From Bolinopsis microptera (taxonomy: Eukaryota > Ctenophora > Tentaculata > Lobata > Bolinopsidae), in NCBI RefSeq assembly GCF_026151205.1, contig NC_087075.1, forward strand, positions 9,229,303-9,293,302: a stretch of DNA of 64,000 nucleotides. The letters run 5' to 3'. The translations under genes and the position numbers were made by a program. The notes beneath the pieces were generated by a model, which saw nothing but the letters and a program-made list of their open reading frames with translations, did no database searches and was not told the origin of the DNA. Below are positions 20,120-32,399 of this stretch, piece after piece (within the stretch, counting starts at the first letter, position 1; every line of letters starts with the position of its first letter).

Positions 20120-22860
20120 ATTCTCCAAGCAAACTACACGAGCCGGAAAACATCCCCATCAAACCATTTCAACTGCCAGCTCATACTTTAGAAAATACAC
20201 ATACAACCTCTATCAACCTGCATATCATTATCAATCTGCATACATTTTACTCCGCATACATTTTACCAGGCTCCAACCTATCTCATAACCACAGCCGATC
20301 TTACAAAGGACTCTAAATTGTTCCTCAAAACATTTGAAACAATTACAACAATACAAATCTATTGCGCTTATTAAGTATTACTTAATGGGATGAAAGTGCT
20401 TTAACCACATCTTGGCTCCATAATATGAAGACTTGTTTCAATTCTTTATGAAAAGCTTGAATAAAGCATGAAAACGTGCATTGATAACCCATACTTGCTC
20501 GCGCACATGCAATCTTTTGATGTTGCTACACAACGATGCAGTCAAACTCCAAAACATACATCAATCCAGTGTTTTACGAGGAGTCAAGACGCAAACAGTA
20601 CCCGTTGTAGAACACAAATCAGACTGGTATTTAGAGTACGAGCTTTGTTTATAATGACCACTGTAAACCAATGTATCATAAAAGCATAAAGAGATAGTCA
20701 CAAGATGAAAGTTTTGAAAATCGATATAGTTTAGATTGTTAAGTTAAGAATGAGGTAAGGTAGTCGGGGCATTGTGAACATTTTCTGGGAACTTATTTTC
20801 ACTACAAGCATTTCTGTGCAGGAATGTGATGTGCATAGTCCCTGTATAGGCACCCCCTCAAACACGTGTGAACTGTAAAGGTAGATCTGATGGGCACAAC
20901 TAGCTAGAGCATATTTTATTCAGGCGCCCTAAAAACAACTTGGATTTTCTCGCCGTAAGGCAGATGCAGTATATTTTGGGTTATCTAGTTATATCTTATA
21001 CAATATCTTTGCCGCATAGGAGTGGGGCAGTAAATACTGTGTTCCGTTTCGTATTGTAATGCATGCATAAGCTTAATATAAATTACCCCAGCTGCATTCA
21101 AACGATGACATAAACTCCAATCACAACACCACGAGAACCTCTTCTAAAAATGTAAATAAATAAAAGTTAGTATTAATATCAAAAACGTCAACTTATATGT
21201 CTCGCAAATTGCCCTGTCAGTACAATACATAAAGCTCGGTCGCAGTACTGCAATACAACTACAAGCTACAAACTACTACGGCAATTTTCACTGCCGGACG
21301 AATCTACAAGTACAAACTATAACTGCGCTTCAATTAACAGTTCAGACGGTATTGTAGTCCGAAATGTTTTTGAAACTCGATACAGTTAAGACTGCGGAGA
21401 AGAGGAAAGAACATTGCACATGTACACAGGGAAGTTTGCATTGAGGAATTTCTATACAGTAGTTATATGTTAAGTGGCTGAAGGGGCGTGGTCTGAATTT
21501 AACGTAAATCTTCTAATTTTTTATCGGTCCTTTTGTAACAGTACGGATATATCAGATACGTAAAACTATTCCACGTAAAATAACGTAAAATACGATCACC
21601 CTGTAATTCATTGTACAAACTACTACGTTTTAATGAACACTCATGGTACTTATATATTAGAAATATCTTTGAAACTTGATATAATTAAGAAATGGAAAGA
21701 GGGTCATCACGACAAATATTTATATAATTGATAAATGTTTATTTTCCATCCCACAACCACCATTTGATTCTAAAAAAGAGTTTTCGCATTAAAAGTTAGA
21801 ATGTAGCTGATGCCAATTAGTGTAGTAGTAGTCCCCGTCAAGGTAGGGACCGTATCGTCATAACGACTGTATGTAATTAGCACACAAACTATATCAAGTC
21901 TATAACATAAAGCACGATCACTGTACAAAACTACTACAAACTACTATACGTTTTAATTAACACTATAGGATCTGACGCATAACTTGGGAGAAAAACAAAC
22001 GATTGTTGGAATGTAGTGTATTTATTAACCAACAATCAACATATATAATATATTATGTAGTCTATAATATAATATAATAATGAACATGCTGCGATCCTCT
22101 TCAGAAACTGAAATTAATACTATCCGTGAATCAAATCTGCCGTGATCAGAAATTGGTAACAAATCGGACGGTGAAAACAGTGGAAAGAAACATTTCAAAA
22201 CGGGGGAAAGTATCTATAAAGGGTTAAAAACAAACGGCTGCTGGAATTCAGAGTATTTATTTTTGCAGTAGTTAAATGTTTTTAGCCTTAAAACCTAGTA
22301 GAAACCGCTTTTAATACCTTATATGAACTGACTGCGACAAATCGGACGTCGAAATTTGAAAAATAAAAAAAAAACGGAACATTTCAAACGGAGAAAAACT
22401 GTATTGCTAATTAATTGTCATTCCATATTCCATAACTAGGATATTACATATATTATGAGTAACAACATAATACAATGTGATAATAGTTTATAATATCATA
22501 CATTTTAACGAGGATGATGAAATGTGGTCTATTTGTTAACCAACGCAGCATTAAAACCTGTTATAAACAATTTAATCTAATGGACTAAAAGATAATCTCG
22601 ATAAAACGATTAGATACAAATGAAGCGTTAAAAGGAGTAGAACTAGAAAGGACCATTTTAAATGGAAAAAAGGTATTCATTTGATTGTCACGGCCCGCAA
22701 TTACGGAAAATATCCTGCATTTCAATAAGTTAATACTACTGTTCAAGTGACTATATAATACCGCTAAGTGTAGGTGTTCGTTCATAAGTTAATTACAATT
22801 CGAAGAGGGATTTGTATCCTAACAATACGGCAAACACTCATATTATACACTTATTATATA
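20120..22860. other. Non-coding region with diverged internal repeats
   Basis: No gene is supported. Weakly similar blocks recur: TTTGAAACTCGATACAGTTAAG-like text near 20710, 21370 and 21665, and TACAAACTACTACG-like text near 21275, 21615 and 21935, suggesting an old duplicated repeat. Confidence 0.45.
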
Positions 22861-22862
22861 TA

Positions 22863-22903
22863 TTAACACTCATTAACACTCATTAACACTCATTAACACT
22901 ATA
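22863..22903. repeat. Short tandem repeat AACACTCATT x 4
   Basis: Four 10-bp copies, related in sequence to the ATTAACAACWC array at 14.5 kb. Confidence 0.85.
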
Positions 22904-25900
22904 GTCATAGATTAAGGAGCAATTTGCAAGATCGAAATATTTTGATGTGTTTCCTCAAAGAAAAGTTAACCATGCGTATAACTGTTCATTATTGACTTAC
23001 ATTTACAATCAACACAACACGTTTTGGTGACAGACTTTGCCAACAATTTCTAAACACTGGTATAAGATCCAGGAGCAATTTGAAAGATGTTTCCTTGTGT
23101 TTAAGAAAGATTAGTCATAGTCACGTACTGGTCATAATAGACATAATTACAATCAACTGAACTATCATTATATTTGATAAACATGCAGCTATTAGATTAA
23201 GTATTGATTTTCAAGATTATGATAGTATCACCCATATGGCACGTGCAGTAACGAAGGGCCCCGCTGACCCCGCTCTGCGTGTGGAGGGGGAGGGGGCGCC
23301 GTGGAGATGCAGGGGCGCCAACATGCAACCTTACGCCACTGCTCACGTGAAAGGAATACAAAATTACTAATGTTCATCAGGGTCTCTACAAATATCAGAA
23401 CATTCTAGATGTCCCACAAAATCTATGAAATCGAGAAAACAATGACCAGATGTATACTGATAAAACTCTATCTCGCTATATTAGCAAGACATCAGAACAG
23501 CGAGACAACCCACCCTAAATATGTATTACTATAATCACTCCTAAATAACGTACCAATCATTCCTAACTAATGTAACAATCATTCCTAAATACGTGTAAGT
23601 GTAAGATTAATCCGCACTTTGGAAGATCATCACATAATATGTTTCCTTGTGTTTCCTTAGAAGACTTGCACACGGAGAGGCAAAGAACATTTGTAATAAT
23701 ATGTAGGTAGGTACATATTAAGGACACATCTCCATACTCTCACCATTATTGTGCGTTATAAAGCATCAGACATAATTATCATATTGATATAGAGCAATAA
23801 CTAACTATACCGCAATTACTATAAAATGCAAAGTAGTAAAAGAAACAAATGGAAAGAAGCTGGAAGATAATGAAATCCAGGGTATTCAAAGAAGATATTA
23901 GGATCATTCTCATACATGCGCTCCTATATAATTATCATAATATAGCCCATGTCCATTGTCCACATCCTTGTAGAATTTATTCATAGTCAAGATCCAAGAT
24001 ACTAAGGTTATAAGACAGGGTCGATGTGAATATTAATAATTTCCCTACATCGATATAAAGGATATTCATGATTTCGCCTTTCGTGATCAGCAGTAGACCT
24101 TGGAGTGACTTTCACAAAGCAGACTAAACAGGATTCTGTCTGCACTATATTTCCGGAGAATTGTGATGGTCATGGTTTACAGTCCCGAATATTAAGGCAG
24201 ACTCTGTCAAGTTTGCAGCAAGGTCCGGTAAAAAAGGGAGTATTTTTGTGCAAATGATAAGACGGCAAAAGCTGAGAAGCTCGCAGACTGAATGAAAAAC
24301 ATGATTTGAATTAAAATATACATATTCAAATTTCAAACCTTGACTGCCCGAACTAAAAAGCCGTGGCAATGCCAGCAGACCAGGCCCACACTAAATCTTT
24401 TTGACCAGACAAAGATTATAAAATATCTGGGTCAGTTATTGTTTTTAAAAACACTGCTGAGACCTCAATAATTCATCGATAAGCCCCATCAGATATTTAA
24501 TATTAGAGAAATATGACAAACCTTATAACTTTAAAAACAAAATACCGCTAAAATCTGTCAGCTTATGTCTTATTAAGCACTTCAATTATTAGATTATCAT
24601 TTTAAAGAGGTGAAAATTCCATGGGAAACAGTTTAAACTGAGAAATAAAACAAAACCATCAAGAAGGAGTTGACATAAATACTTAAATATAAAGACGTGA
24701 ACAAATAAGGAAGTTAAGAACGTAAAGTTTTAAAGACAAAACGATGAAAAAATCAGGCTAAAACGAATTAAATTCCCCGCTGGACAACATGCTCACACCT
24801 GCTCACAGTTTTAACATTATTTTAACACGATAATTACCGATCTCATTTAATAATTATACCCTGATCTATACCCTAATAATACCCTAATTATTCTCTAATC
24901 ATGTGAATATTCAAAAGGCTTTTAAATCGTAATGTTTTAAAAACAAAATGACGAAAGGATCATCTTAAAACGGATTAGTGAGAGAAATTACCGGTCCTAT
25001 TTGATAATTATACCCTAATCTTGTGGACTTAGGTACGAATATCAAAACACTTCTAAATTGTCAAGGGGCTGGATTTGTAAAATACTTTTGAATCGCATTT
25101 CTTTAAGGGGCTTTCACAGTGAAAATCATACAATTTTAGTATAGTTAGCAAAAAACACACATAATCTTGATTAACAGTAAAGGGAAAGCAGGACCAGAGC
25201 AAAATGAATCTTGGACGATGTCAATAAAGATTACAGAACTAAAAATAGCACAGAGCAAAGTGAATCTCAGACGATGTTGATATAGATAGCACTGCATGAG
25301 CGAATGTAAAAAAATAATATTTATATATCATATTATAATAATATGTGAAATATAATGTGTAATTAAAAGTTCACGCCGGTTATACTGATACTCAGTGTTT
25401 ACATATTGTAGGTATGTATAATAGGAGCAATAATAGTAGTAAAACTAATACTAAATCGAATGATCGTGTGAATCACTTTCTTGAATCACGCCTTTATAAT
25501 ATTTATTATTTATGACGAACTAGTGTAAGTAGTAGTTCTGAGGAAAAATATCGACAAATGACGCAAATAAAAGGCTGGGTTGTGGATACGGCCGGCTTTA
25601 ATTTAGAGGGTTTTTTAAATTTATTTAGACGGTCATCGGTAGGTTTTAAAGTTTTGAAGTTTTAAAATGATAAGTATTAGAACTTTTTCTTTTTAACCAC
25701 AATAAGTACAGAAAAGATTTGTAGTGTTGTAGTAATAGATTGGTTCAAAGAATTTTAACTTAATGGTTCAAATTATCGCCTACAGACAAGTATAACTATG
25801 TATGACAGTAAAGAGTAAAGGGCGTGATAATCTACCTGCAACATATTGATGTGTTCTACACACACTCTACACGTGATAACCTACACACTCTACAACAAGA

Positions 25901-25915
25901 CACACTAAACTATAA
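22904..25915. other. Intergenic stretch without supported genes
   Basis: AT-rich with stops in every frame. A G/C-rich patch (about 23236-23330, including GGAGGGGGAGGGGGCGCC) is the only compositional outlier. Two loosely similar blocks (AAAACGATGAAAAAATCAGGC near 24740 and AAAATGACGAAAGGATCATC near 24950) hint at an old duplication. Confidence 0.5.
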
Positions 25916-25920
25916 AAACA

Positions 25921-26179
25921 GGACGCTACGTAATATGGGACGCTAATCAGGAAGCTACGTAATATGGGACGCTAATCAGGACGCTACGTAATATGGGACG
26001 CTAATCAGGACGCTACGTAATATGGGACGCTAATCAGGACGCTACGTAATATGGGACGCTAATCAGGACGCTACGTAATATGGGACGCTAATCAGGACGC
26101 TACGTAATATGGGACGCTAATCAGGACGCTACGTAATATGGGACGCTAATCAGGACGCTACGTAATATGGGACGCTAAT
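25921..26179. repeat. Minisatellite, 29-bp unit x about 9
   Basis: GGACGCTACGTAATATGGGA plus CGCTAATCA repeats almost perfectly, with one A/C variant in the second unit (GGAAGCTACG). Units are contiguous, so this is not a CRISPR array. Confidence 0.95.
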
Positions 26180-28030
26180 CGATAATTTAAGCGGTATCAT
26201 AACATTACTTTACGCTAGGCACAAAGCAACAACTAAATTTACTGTACTGGAACTGTGCGAGGTAGTGATGTCAGACATTGTGGACAAATGTAAATCTCTG
26301 TTATAAATCTCTGTTACCTTTAGGAGTCTATAAGTCTATAGGAGGGGAAAGGGGGTTAGAAATTGGAGAATAATTTTCTAGCCTATCTTAAAGAGTCGAG
26401 TTCTTTGTTTTACCATGGTTTACTATGGGAATACAATGAGTCAAAATATGATCTCTCCCACCCTAAAGTTGCACCACAAAAATGTTTTATGATAATGTTA
26501 TTCAGAATTAGCACAAGCTCAAAAATCTTAATCTTATTACTCGAATTTGATCATGAGGGAAAACAATTGCAGTCTGCATATTTGGGGGAAACAAAAGAAC
26601 AATTTGGGTTTTGTGAATCAACCAAATTACAAAAAAGCAGCGAAATTAAACGGAAAATATGCAAATATGTAAATTTCAATACCAAAAAAATTGGGTATTG
26701 GAGTTCAACTTTGATACCAAAAATAATCACATACTTTATACTATATTTATCTAGATGAAGAAAATGAAGGTTTGTAGTTAGATACTAGAAATGAATCTAG
26801 CATAGTTATTATTAGTCATACAATACCTCAGTTTCTTACAGACTTTGTGGTTACAATATCGCACAGAAAACAGGCAATTTGTTAATTTTCCGGGTCAGAA
26901 ATGCACCTTATTTATGTAACAACTAACCAGCTGAAACTCAATACTAAAAGTCATCAGTATTTAAAGAACTATGAACTCTTATTACCTGTATATATGTAAA
27001 AACAATTATGGGTTCAGTAAATGCATAATTAAGCTATTATATATATTTTTCCTGATATATTGACCCTCATAAAGCTATATAATAGTTTTCATAATAATAT
27101 ATCGACCATTAGGAACATGAAGGTAGTTTTCATGAAATATTGACCATTAGGAACATGAAGCTAGTTTTCATGAAATATCGACCAATATAAAATTGTCAGT
27201 ATCATTACATACTGCAATATCATTTCATTGAATCTGTTACAAATAACAGCAAGACCTCCGTGATATATGATGCACTAATATCACTCTCGAGTACGGAGTA
27301 TGATTAAATATAAAGATATAAAGTAATTCAAGTCACCACTTGCCAATAGACACTGCAACATTACTTCTGCACGTTCTAATAGCTAGTCTGCCTTCAATCC
27401 TTATTAATAATAATAGTTATAATAATTAATTATCAATTATTAATTAATAATAGTTTAATAATTTAATAATAATTAATAATAGTAGTTTAACAATTTAATA
27501 ATAATTAATAATAATAGTTTAATAATTTAATAATAATTAATAATAATAGTTTAATAATTTAATAATAACCACTGTTTCCGTGACGCCAATCATTAACCAT
27601 GACGATCTGCAGTAAGGAAAATTAGAGTAATTATTGTTTATTATTAACAAGATCCCGCATCCTGACACTCTTGTATATACCCATCTTATACCCACGGTAA
27701 TACCAATTCCCTGCAATATAATGCAAGTTTTAATAAATAGTCTACCTTTGCTTCCGCGATGAGATACCACCGTAATTAACAACTGTGAATAGCAATCAGC
27801 TGCCATATAATTGAAACAATAAGCTATGGTATATTATATAGGATTGTTCGGCACTATAGTATTACTATCTGGATCAGTGAGTGTAAATCGAATGATAATT
27901 AGGTAATTGTTATAATTAAATAATATAGTAATAATAAGATAATAGCAATAATTAAAATCATGTGATGTCATTAATTTTTTGGAGGAGCGAAATACGTGTT
28001 TAAACTGGATAATGGTTATAGACAGGAAGA
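26180..28030. other. Intergenic AT-rich stretch with simple repeats
   Basis: No supported gene. A 38-bp unit (GACCATTAGGAACATGAAGG...) occurs at 27104, 27142 and partly 27180, and a TAATAATTAATAATAATAGT-rich run fills about 27405-27570. A 131-codon frame at 26363 starts with TTG and shows no domain. Confidence 0.5.
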
Positions 28031-28904
28031 TACCTTATCGGACCTTATTTGGACGGACATTACTTGAACGCTGGAGGCCCTAGCGTTCATTTTAATGTCC
28101 GTTCAAATAAAGTCCGTTCAATTAATGTCCGTCCAAGTTAAAGTCCGTTGAAATTTTTTCAAAAATTTTTCCATTTCGAACTTTTTGTCCAGAATATGAC
28201 AACTATGAGAACTTTATTGTGCCGTAAGTTAACGACGGAAAGGTTCTCCTTGGTCTGCCAGAGGCACAGAAAATTCTACTAGTATATGATGTTTTCAAGG
28301 GTCACTTGGCGGAAAAAGTCAACGAAATTATGGCACTTAACAACATAGTTCATGAGCTAGTCCCCGACAAACTTGTTCCAGCCTCTATATATTACGGTAA
28401 ATTGTGTTGCCAAGGACATTGTCCGACGTTGTTATAGTTCATATTACTGAGGGGAGGTAATGAAACAGTGCTAGGAAAGCTCCACGTGATGTTAAGGTTA
28501 ACCTAAAGTTGTCTAAGATAAAACCACTTCACGCCGAATGGCTTGTAAAAGTTAACACTGAAATGCAGGACCGGCCGGGTAGTTTGATAAAAAAGGTTTC
28601 CATAAAGCTAGAAATCACTGATGCTTGTTTAAGCATGGACTATTTCATGCACGAAAACTCATTTGATGAAGATGATATGTGATATTAGACACTGATCATG
28701 TACACATGTTTTAACATTTTTACTGCTTAATGACTGCTTTTCTTACTTACTGTATAAAAAATGGATTTAAAAATCATTTGCTGAACTTAAAAAAACATCA
28801 AAAAATTGATGATGGTTTTGAATGCCTTCGAGCGTTCATATTAATGTCCGTTCATAATTATGTCCGTTCATGTAATGTCCGTCCAAATAAGGTCCGATAA
28901 GGTA
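28031..28904 (+). mobile_element. TA-flanked DNA transposon with pogo/Tigger-like transposase relic
   Basis: The element is 28033-28902 between TA dinucleotides. Its first 31 bases (CCTTATCGGACCTTATTTGG...) are the exact inverted complement of its last 31. Subterminal regions are filled with (A/G)TGTCCGTTCA-type motifs repeated in both orientations. It contains a DDE-type transposase remnant at 28252-28682. Smaller elements with the same kind of ends occur at 29941, 49937, 59171 and 63749. Confidence 0.75.
28252..28682 (+). pseudogene. DDE transposase remnant (pogo/Tigger, DDE_1-like)
   Basis: The frame from 28252 reads GLPEAQKILLVYDVFKGHL then ALNNIVHELVPDKL, matching the family block that holds the second catalytic Asp (LL.YD.F.GH, then NNI....VP). 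After a gap and frame change, 28503-28682 reads IKPLHAEWLVKVN and KKVSIKLEITDA, which matches the C-terminal block (KPLHA.W and GF...GI.DA) and ends DEDDM at a TGA. The N-terminal DNA-binding and first catalytic parts are missing, so it cannot be active. Confidence 0.65.
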
Positions 28905-29938
28905 GATCGAATGTAAAAATAGTGTCTCACTAAGTTATAGATAAATGTATACGATGAGTCGATGATGCAATGATTGTATTAACGAAACCTGGGATGGGAT
29001 ATGCGTGTAACAGAACTAGGTATCATTCTGGAGTAAACTATAATTTTACTTATTGGTGCAATTTTTTTGGTAGTTATTTGGCCTACAGAACAACAGATAA
29101 GCCTATTACCGCAATTATTGGATAATATTTTTGTTTTATGAACAGGGCTAGTGCACACACATTACATAATTATCGAAATTATAAACAATTAATGCAGAGC
29201 AAAACTCCGATAGTTGAACAACTAACTAGACATCATTAAACTTAATAACCCTGACCAGGTATGATAATTCAAATTTGATTTTAGAAATAAATAAATTGTC
29301 AATGCCGACAAAGTTCAAAATTCCACTGGAGATCTGAAATCAGTTACGACAAAATTTCAGGTATTTACCAATTTACGTAACAAAACAACGAGAACGCAAA
29401 CAAAAATAGTTCTCCTTAAATCGGGTTACACAGCATAATTACAAGATAATAACAATAAATCGATACACTGCACAGTGTCCAGCCAGGGAAACCCAGGGTA
29501 CAGACTACAGATACCACGTACTAAGCATTTTGCACGTGCGCTGTACATTGCACGTGCAATAACAGAACCATTAAAAGGGTGTGAAACTAACATTTCCTAG
29601 GCTACCTCCGAATACTCGGTGTTATATAATAAAGTTATCACAATAACGTAACTGACACATTAGTATTCTATGTATGTAGGTATGGCATTCTGTAGAATTG
29701 TTAATGTTATCTTTAGCCCTCGCTATGAACATTAAAATGTTAACGATCCTCTAATTTTTTGTGATGACTCTAAAAAGTCAGCAGTAAGTCACAGTTTTAC
29801 CGTAATATGGAATTAAAATGATGAGAAATTGATAAGAAATTGATATGGGTTTCTTAATTAACCAGGACGGATCCTTACAAAGATCATAACACTGAATATA
29901 GTACTACATCATTCAGTGCTATGTAATACTCTTAACTC

Positions 29939-30333
29939 TACCTTATCAGTCATAATTATCATGGACATTACTTTCACGCTGAAGACCTTAGCGTGAATAA
30001 TTATGTCCGTGAAAATAATGTCTGTGGCATTAAGGTCCGTGAATAATAAAGTCCGGTAATTATTTCCATTAATTTTAGTGTGTGTGTCCCTACATATGCG
30101 TAGATATGTGTGTAGCCGATTACTATATTAGCTTATTAGTATACTAGGACAAATATAATCACTCCTCAGTCGCATTCTAGAGTTCAGAAAAAAAGTAAAA
30201 CACTTATTAAAAGTCACCAAAAATTTTCACAATTTTGTGGACATTTTTGGGCGGTCATGAGCGTGAATAATTATGTCCGCGAAAAATTTGGTCCGTGAAA
30301 AACTTGTCCGTGACAATTATGTCCGATAAGGTA
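29939..30333. mobile_element. Short MITE of the CCTTATC...GATAAGG group
   Basis: A 391-bp element (29941-30331) between TA dinucleotides. Ends read CCTTATCAGTCATAATTATC and GACAATTATGTCCGATAAGG. Internal GTCCGTGAA/ATTATGTCCG motifs repeat, mirroring the 28-kb element but with GTGAA in place of GTTCA. No coding capacity. Confidence 0.65.
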
Positions 30334-30451
30334 TTACACCGCTGTTCCTGTGGAAAGTATCTACCGTTGATTAGATCTGATCTGTATCTAATTGGGCCCG
30401 AGTTCCAGGTCCAGTAAGTCAGCTATGATGAAAAACCTGCGATCACGTACT

Positions 30452-30522
30452 GCAGTGTGTCTGCAGCACGTGTCTGCAGCACGTGTCTGCACGTGTCAGC
30501 ACGTGTCTGCAGCACATGCAGT
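30452..30522. repeat. CAGCACGTGTCTG tandem repeat
   Basis: Four to five near-copies, each with the palindromic CACGTG E-box core. Close to it lies ATCGATTACGTAACGCGTTAC (30612-30633), another palindromic patch. Confidence 0.7.
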
Positions 30523-30854
30523 CTAGCTAAAAAGCTAGAACGACAACCGCATCACGTACTAAGATAAAGAAAGTGCCGTCTATAAGCTAAAACAAAGACT
30601 CCATCACGTAATCGATTACGTAACGCGTTACTTGCCGTCTAGCTGGGCCTCCCTCACAATTACAAATGAACATTATAAGAGTATTGTTCCTGAAGACCAG
30701 ATCTGGTAACCTTGATCTGCTGATAATAAGTTTAAGAACTGATATCTTACAGTTGTCAAGGTAACCACATATCTGCTGGTAATAAGTTTGAGAGCTGATA
30801 TCTGCTGATATTACCACATAATATCTGCCCTAGATCTGGGGGCCTTAGAAGAGA

Positions 30855-32396
30855 TGTGGCACTTGTCCCTGATCTTTATATCTTAGAAGGGCACACTGTA
30901 ATCTCTGAGATGTGGCACTTGTCCCTGATCTTAGAAGGGCACACTGTAATCTCTGAGATGTGGCACTTGTCCCTGATCTTAGGAGGGCGCACTGTAATCT
31001 CTGAGATGTGGCACTTGTCCCTGATCTTAGGAGGGCGCACTTTAATCTCTGAGATGTGGCACTTGTCCCTGATCTTAGGAGGGCGCACTGTAATCTCTGA
31101 GATGTGGCACTTGTCCCTGATCTTAGAAGGGCACACTGTAATCTCTGAGATGTGGCACTTGTCCCTGATCTTAAAAGGGCACACTTTAATCTCTGAGATG
31201 TGGCACTTGTCCCTGATCTTAGAAAGGCACACTGTAATCTCTAAGATGTGGCACTTGTCCCTGATCTTAGGAGGGCGCACTGTAATCTCTGAGATGTGGC
31301 ACTTGTCCCCGATCTTAGAAGGGCACACTGTAATCTTTGAGATGTGGCACTTGTCTCTGATCTCAGAAGGGCACACTGTAATTTCTGAGATGTGGCACTT
31401 GTCCCTAATCTTAGAAGGGCACACTGTAATCTCTGAGATGTGGCACTTGTCCCTGATCTCAGAAGGGCACACTGTAATCTCTGAGATGTGGCACTTGTCC
31501 CTGATCTTAGAAAGGCACACTGTTATCTCTGAGATGTGGCACTTGTCCCTGATCTTAGAAGGGCACACTGTAATCTCTGAGATGTGGCAATTGTCCCTGA
31601 TCTTAGAAGGGCACACTGTAATCTCTGAGATGTGGCAATTGTCCCTGATCTTAGAAGGGCACACTGTAATCTCTGAGATGTGGCACTTGTCCCTGATCTT
31701 AGAAGGGCCCACTGTAATCTCTGAGATGTGGCACTTGTCCCTGATCTTAGAAGGGCACACTGTAATCTCTGAGATGTGGCACTTGTCCCTGATCTTAGAA
31801 GGGCACGCTTTAATCTCTGAGATGTGGCACTTGTCCCTGATCTTAGAAAGGCACACTGTAATCTCTAAGATGTGGCACTTGTCCCTGATCTTAGGAGGGC
31901 GCACTGTAATCTCTGAGATGTGGCACTTGTCCCCGATCTTAGAAGGGCACACTGTAATCTCTGAGATGTGGCACTTGTCCCTGATCTCAGAAGGGCACAC
32001 TGTAATCTCTGAGATGTGGCACTTGTCTCTAATCTTAGAAGGGCACACTGTAATCTCTGAGATGTGGCACTTGTCCCTGATCTCAGAAGGGCACACTGTA
32101 ATCTCTGAGATGTGGCACTTGTCCCTGATCTTAGAAGGGCACATTGTAATCTCTGAGATGTGGCACTTGTCCCTGATCTTAGAAAGGCACACTGTTATCT
32201 CTGGGATGTGGCACTTGTCCCTGATCTTAGAAGGGCACACTGTAATCTCTGAGATGTGACACTTGTCCCTGATCTCAGAAGGGCACACTGTAATCTCTGA
32301 GATGTGGCAATTGTCCCTGATCTTAGAAGGGCACACTGTAATCTCTGAGCTGATGTGGCACTTGTCCCTGATCTTAGAAGGGCACACTGTAATGAC
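30855..32396. repeat. 48-bp minisatellite, about 32 copies
   Basis: The unit (GAGATGTGGCACTTGTCCCT + GATCTTAGAAGGGCACACTG + TAATCTCT) is a multiple of three with no stop, so long frames (467 codons on +, 503 on -) stay open. Variant units (GGAGGGCGC, GAAAGGCAC, GATCTCAGAAGG) occur in an ordered series that repeats after 14 units (672 bp), showing segmental amplification. Coding is unlikely: there is no start context or flanking exon, and both strands are equally open. Confidence 0.95.
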
Positions 32397-32399
32397 TAG

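Noticed and set aside
25921-26179. Possible CRISPR array (29-bp repeats)
   Set aside because: Units are contiguous with no unique spacers and the DNA is eukaryotic; it is a minisatellite. The 34-bp array at 18.5 kb was rejected for the same reason.
26363-26758. 131-codon frame
   Set aside because: Begins with TTG, is AT-rich with low-complexity residues and has no recognisable motif, splice context or neighbour.
30856-32387. 467- and 503-codon repeat proteins
   Set aside because: Both strands equally open because the 48-bp unit lacks stops; no exon structure or domain, so treated as satellite.
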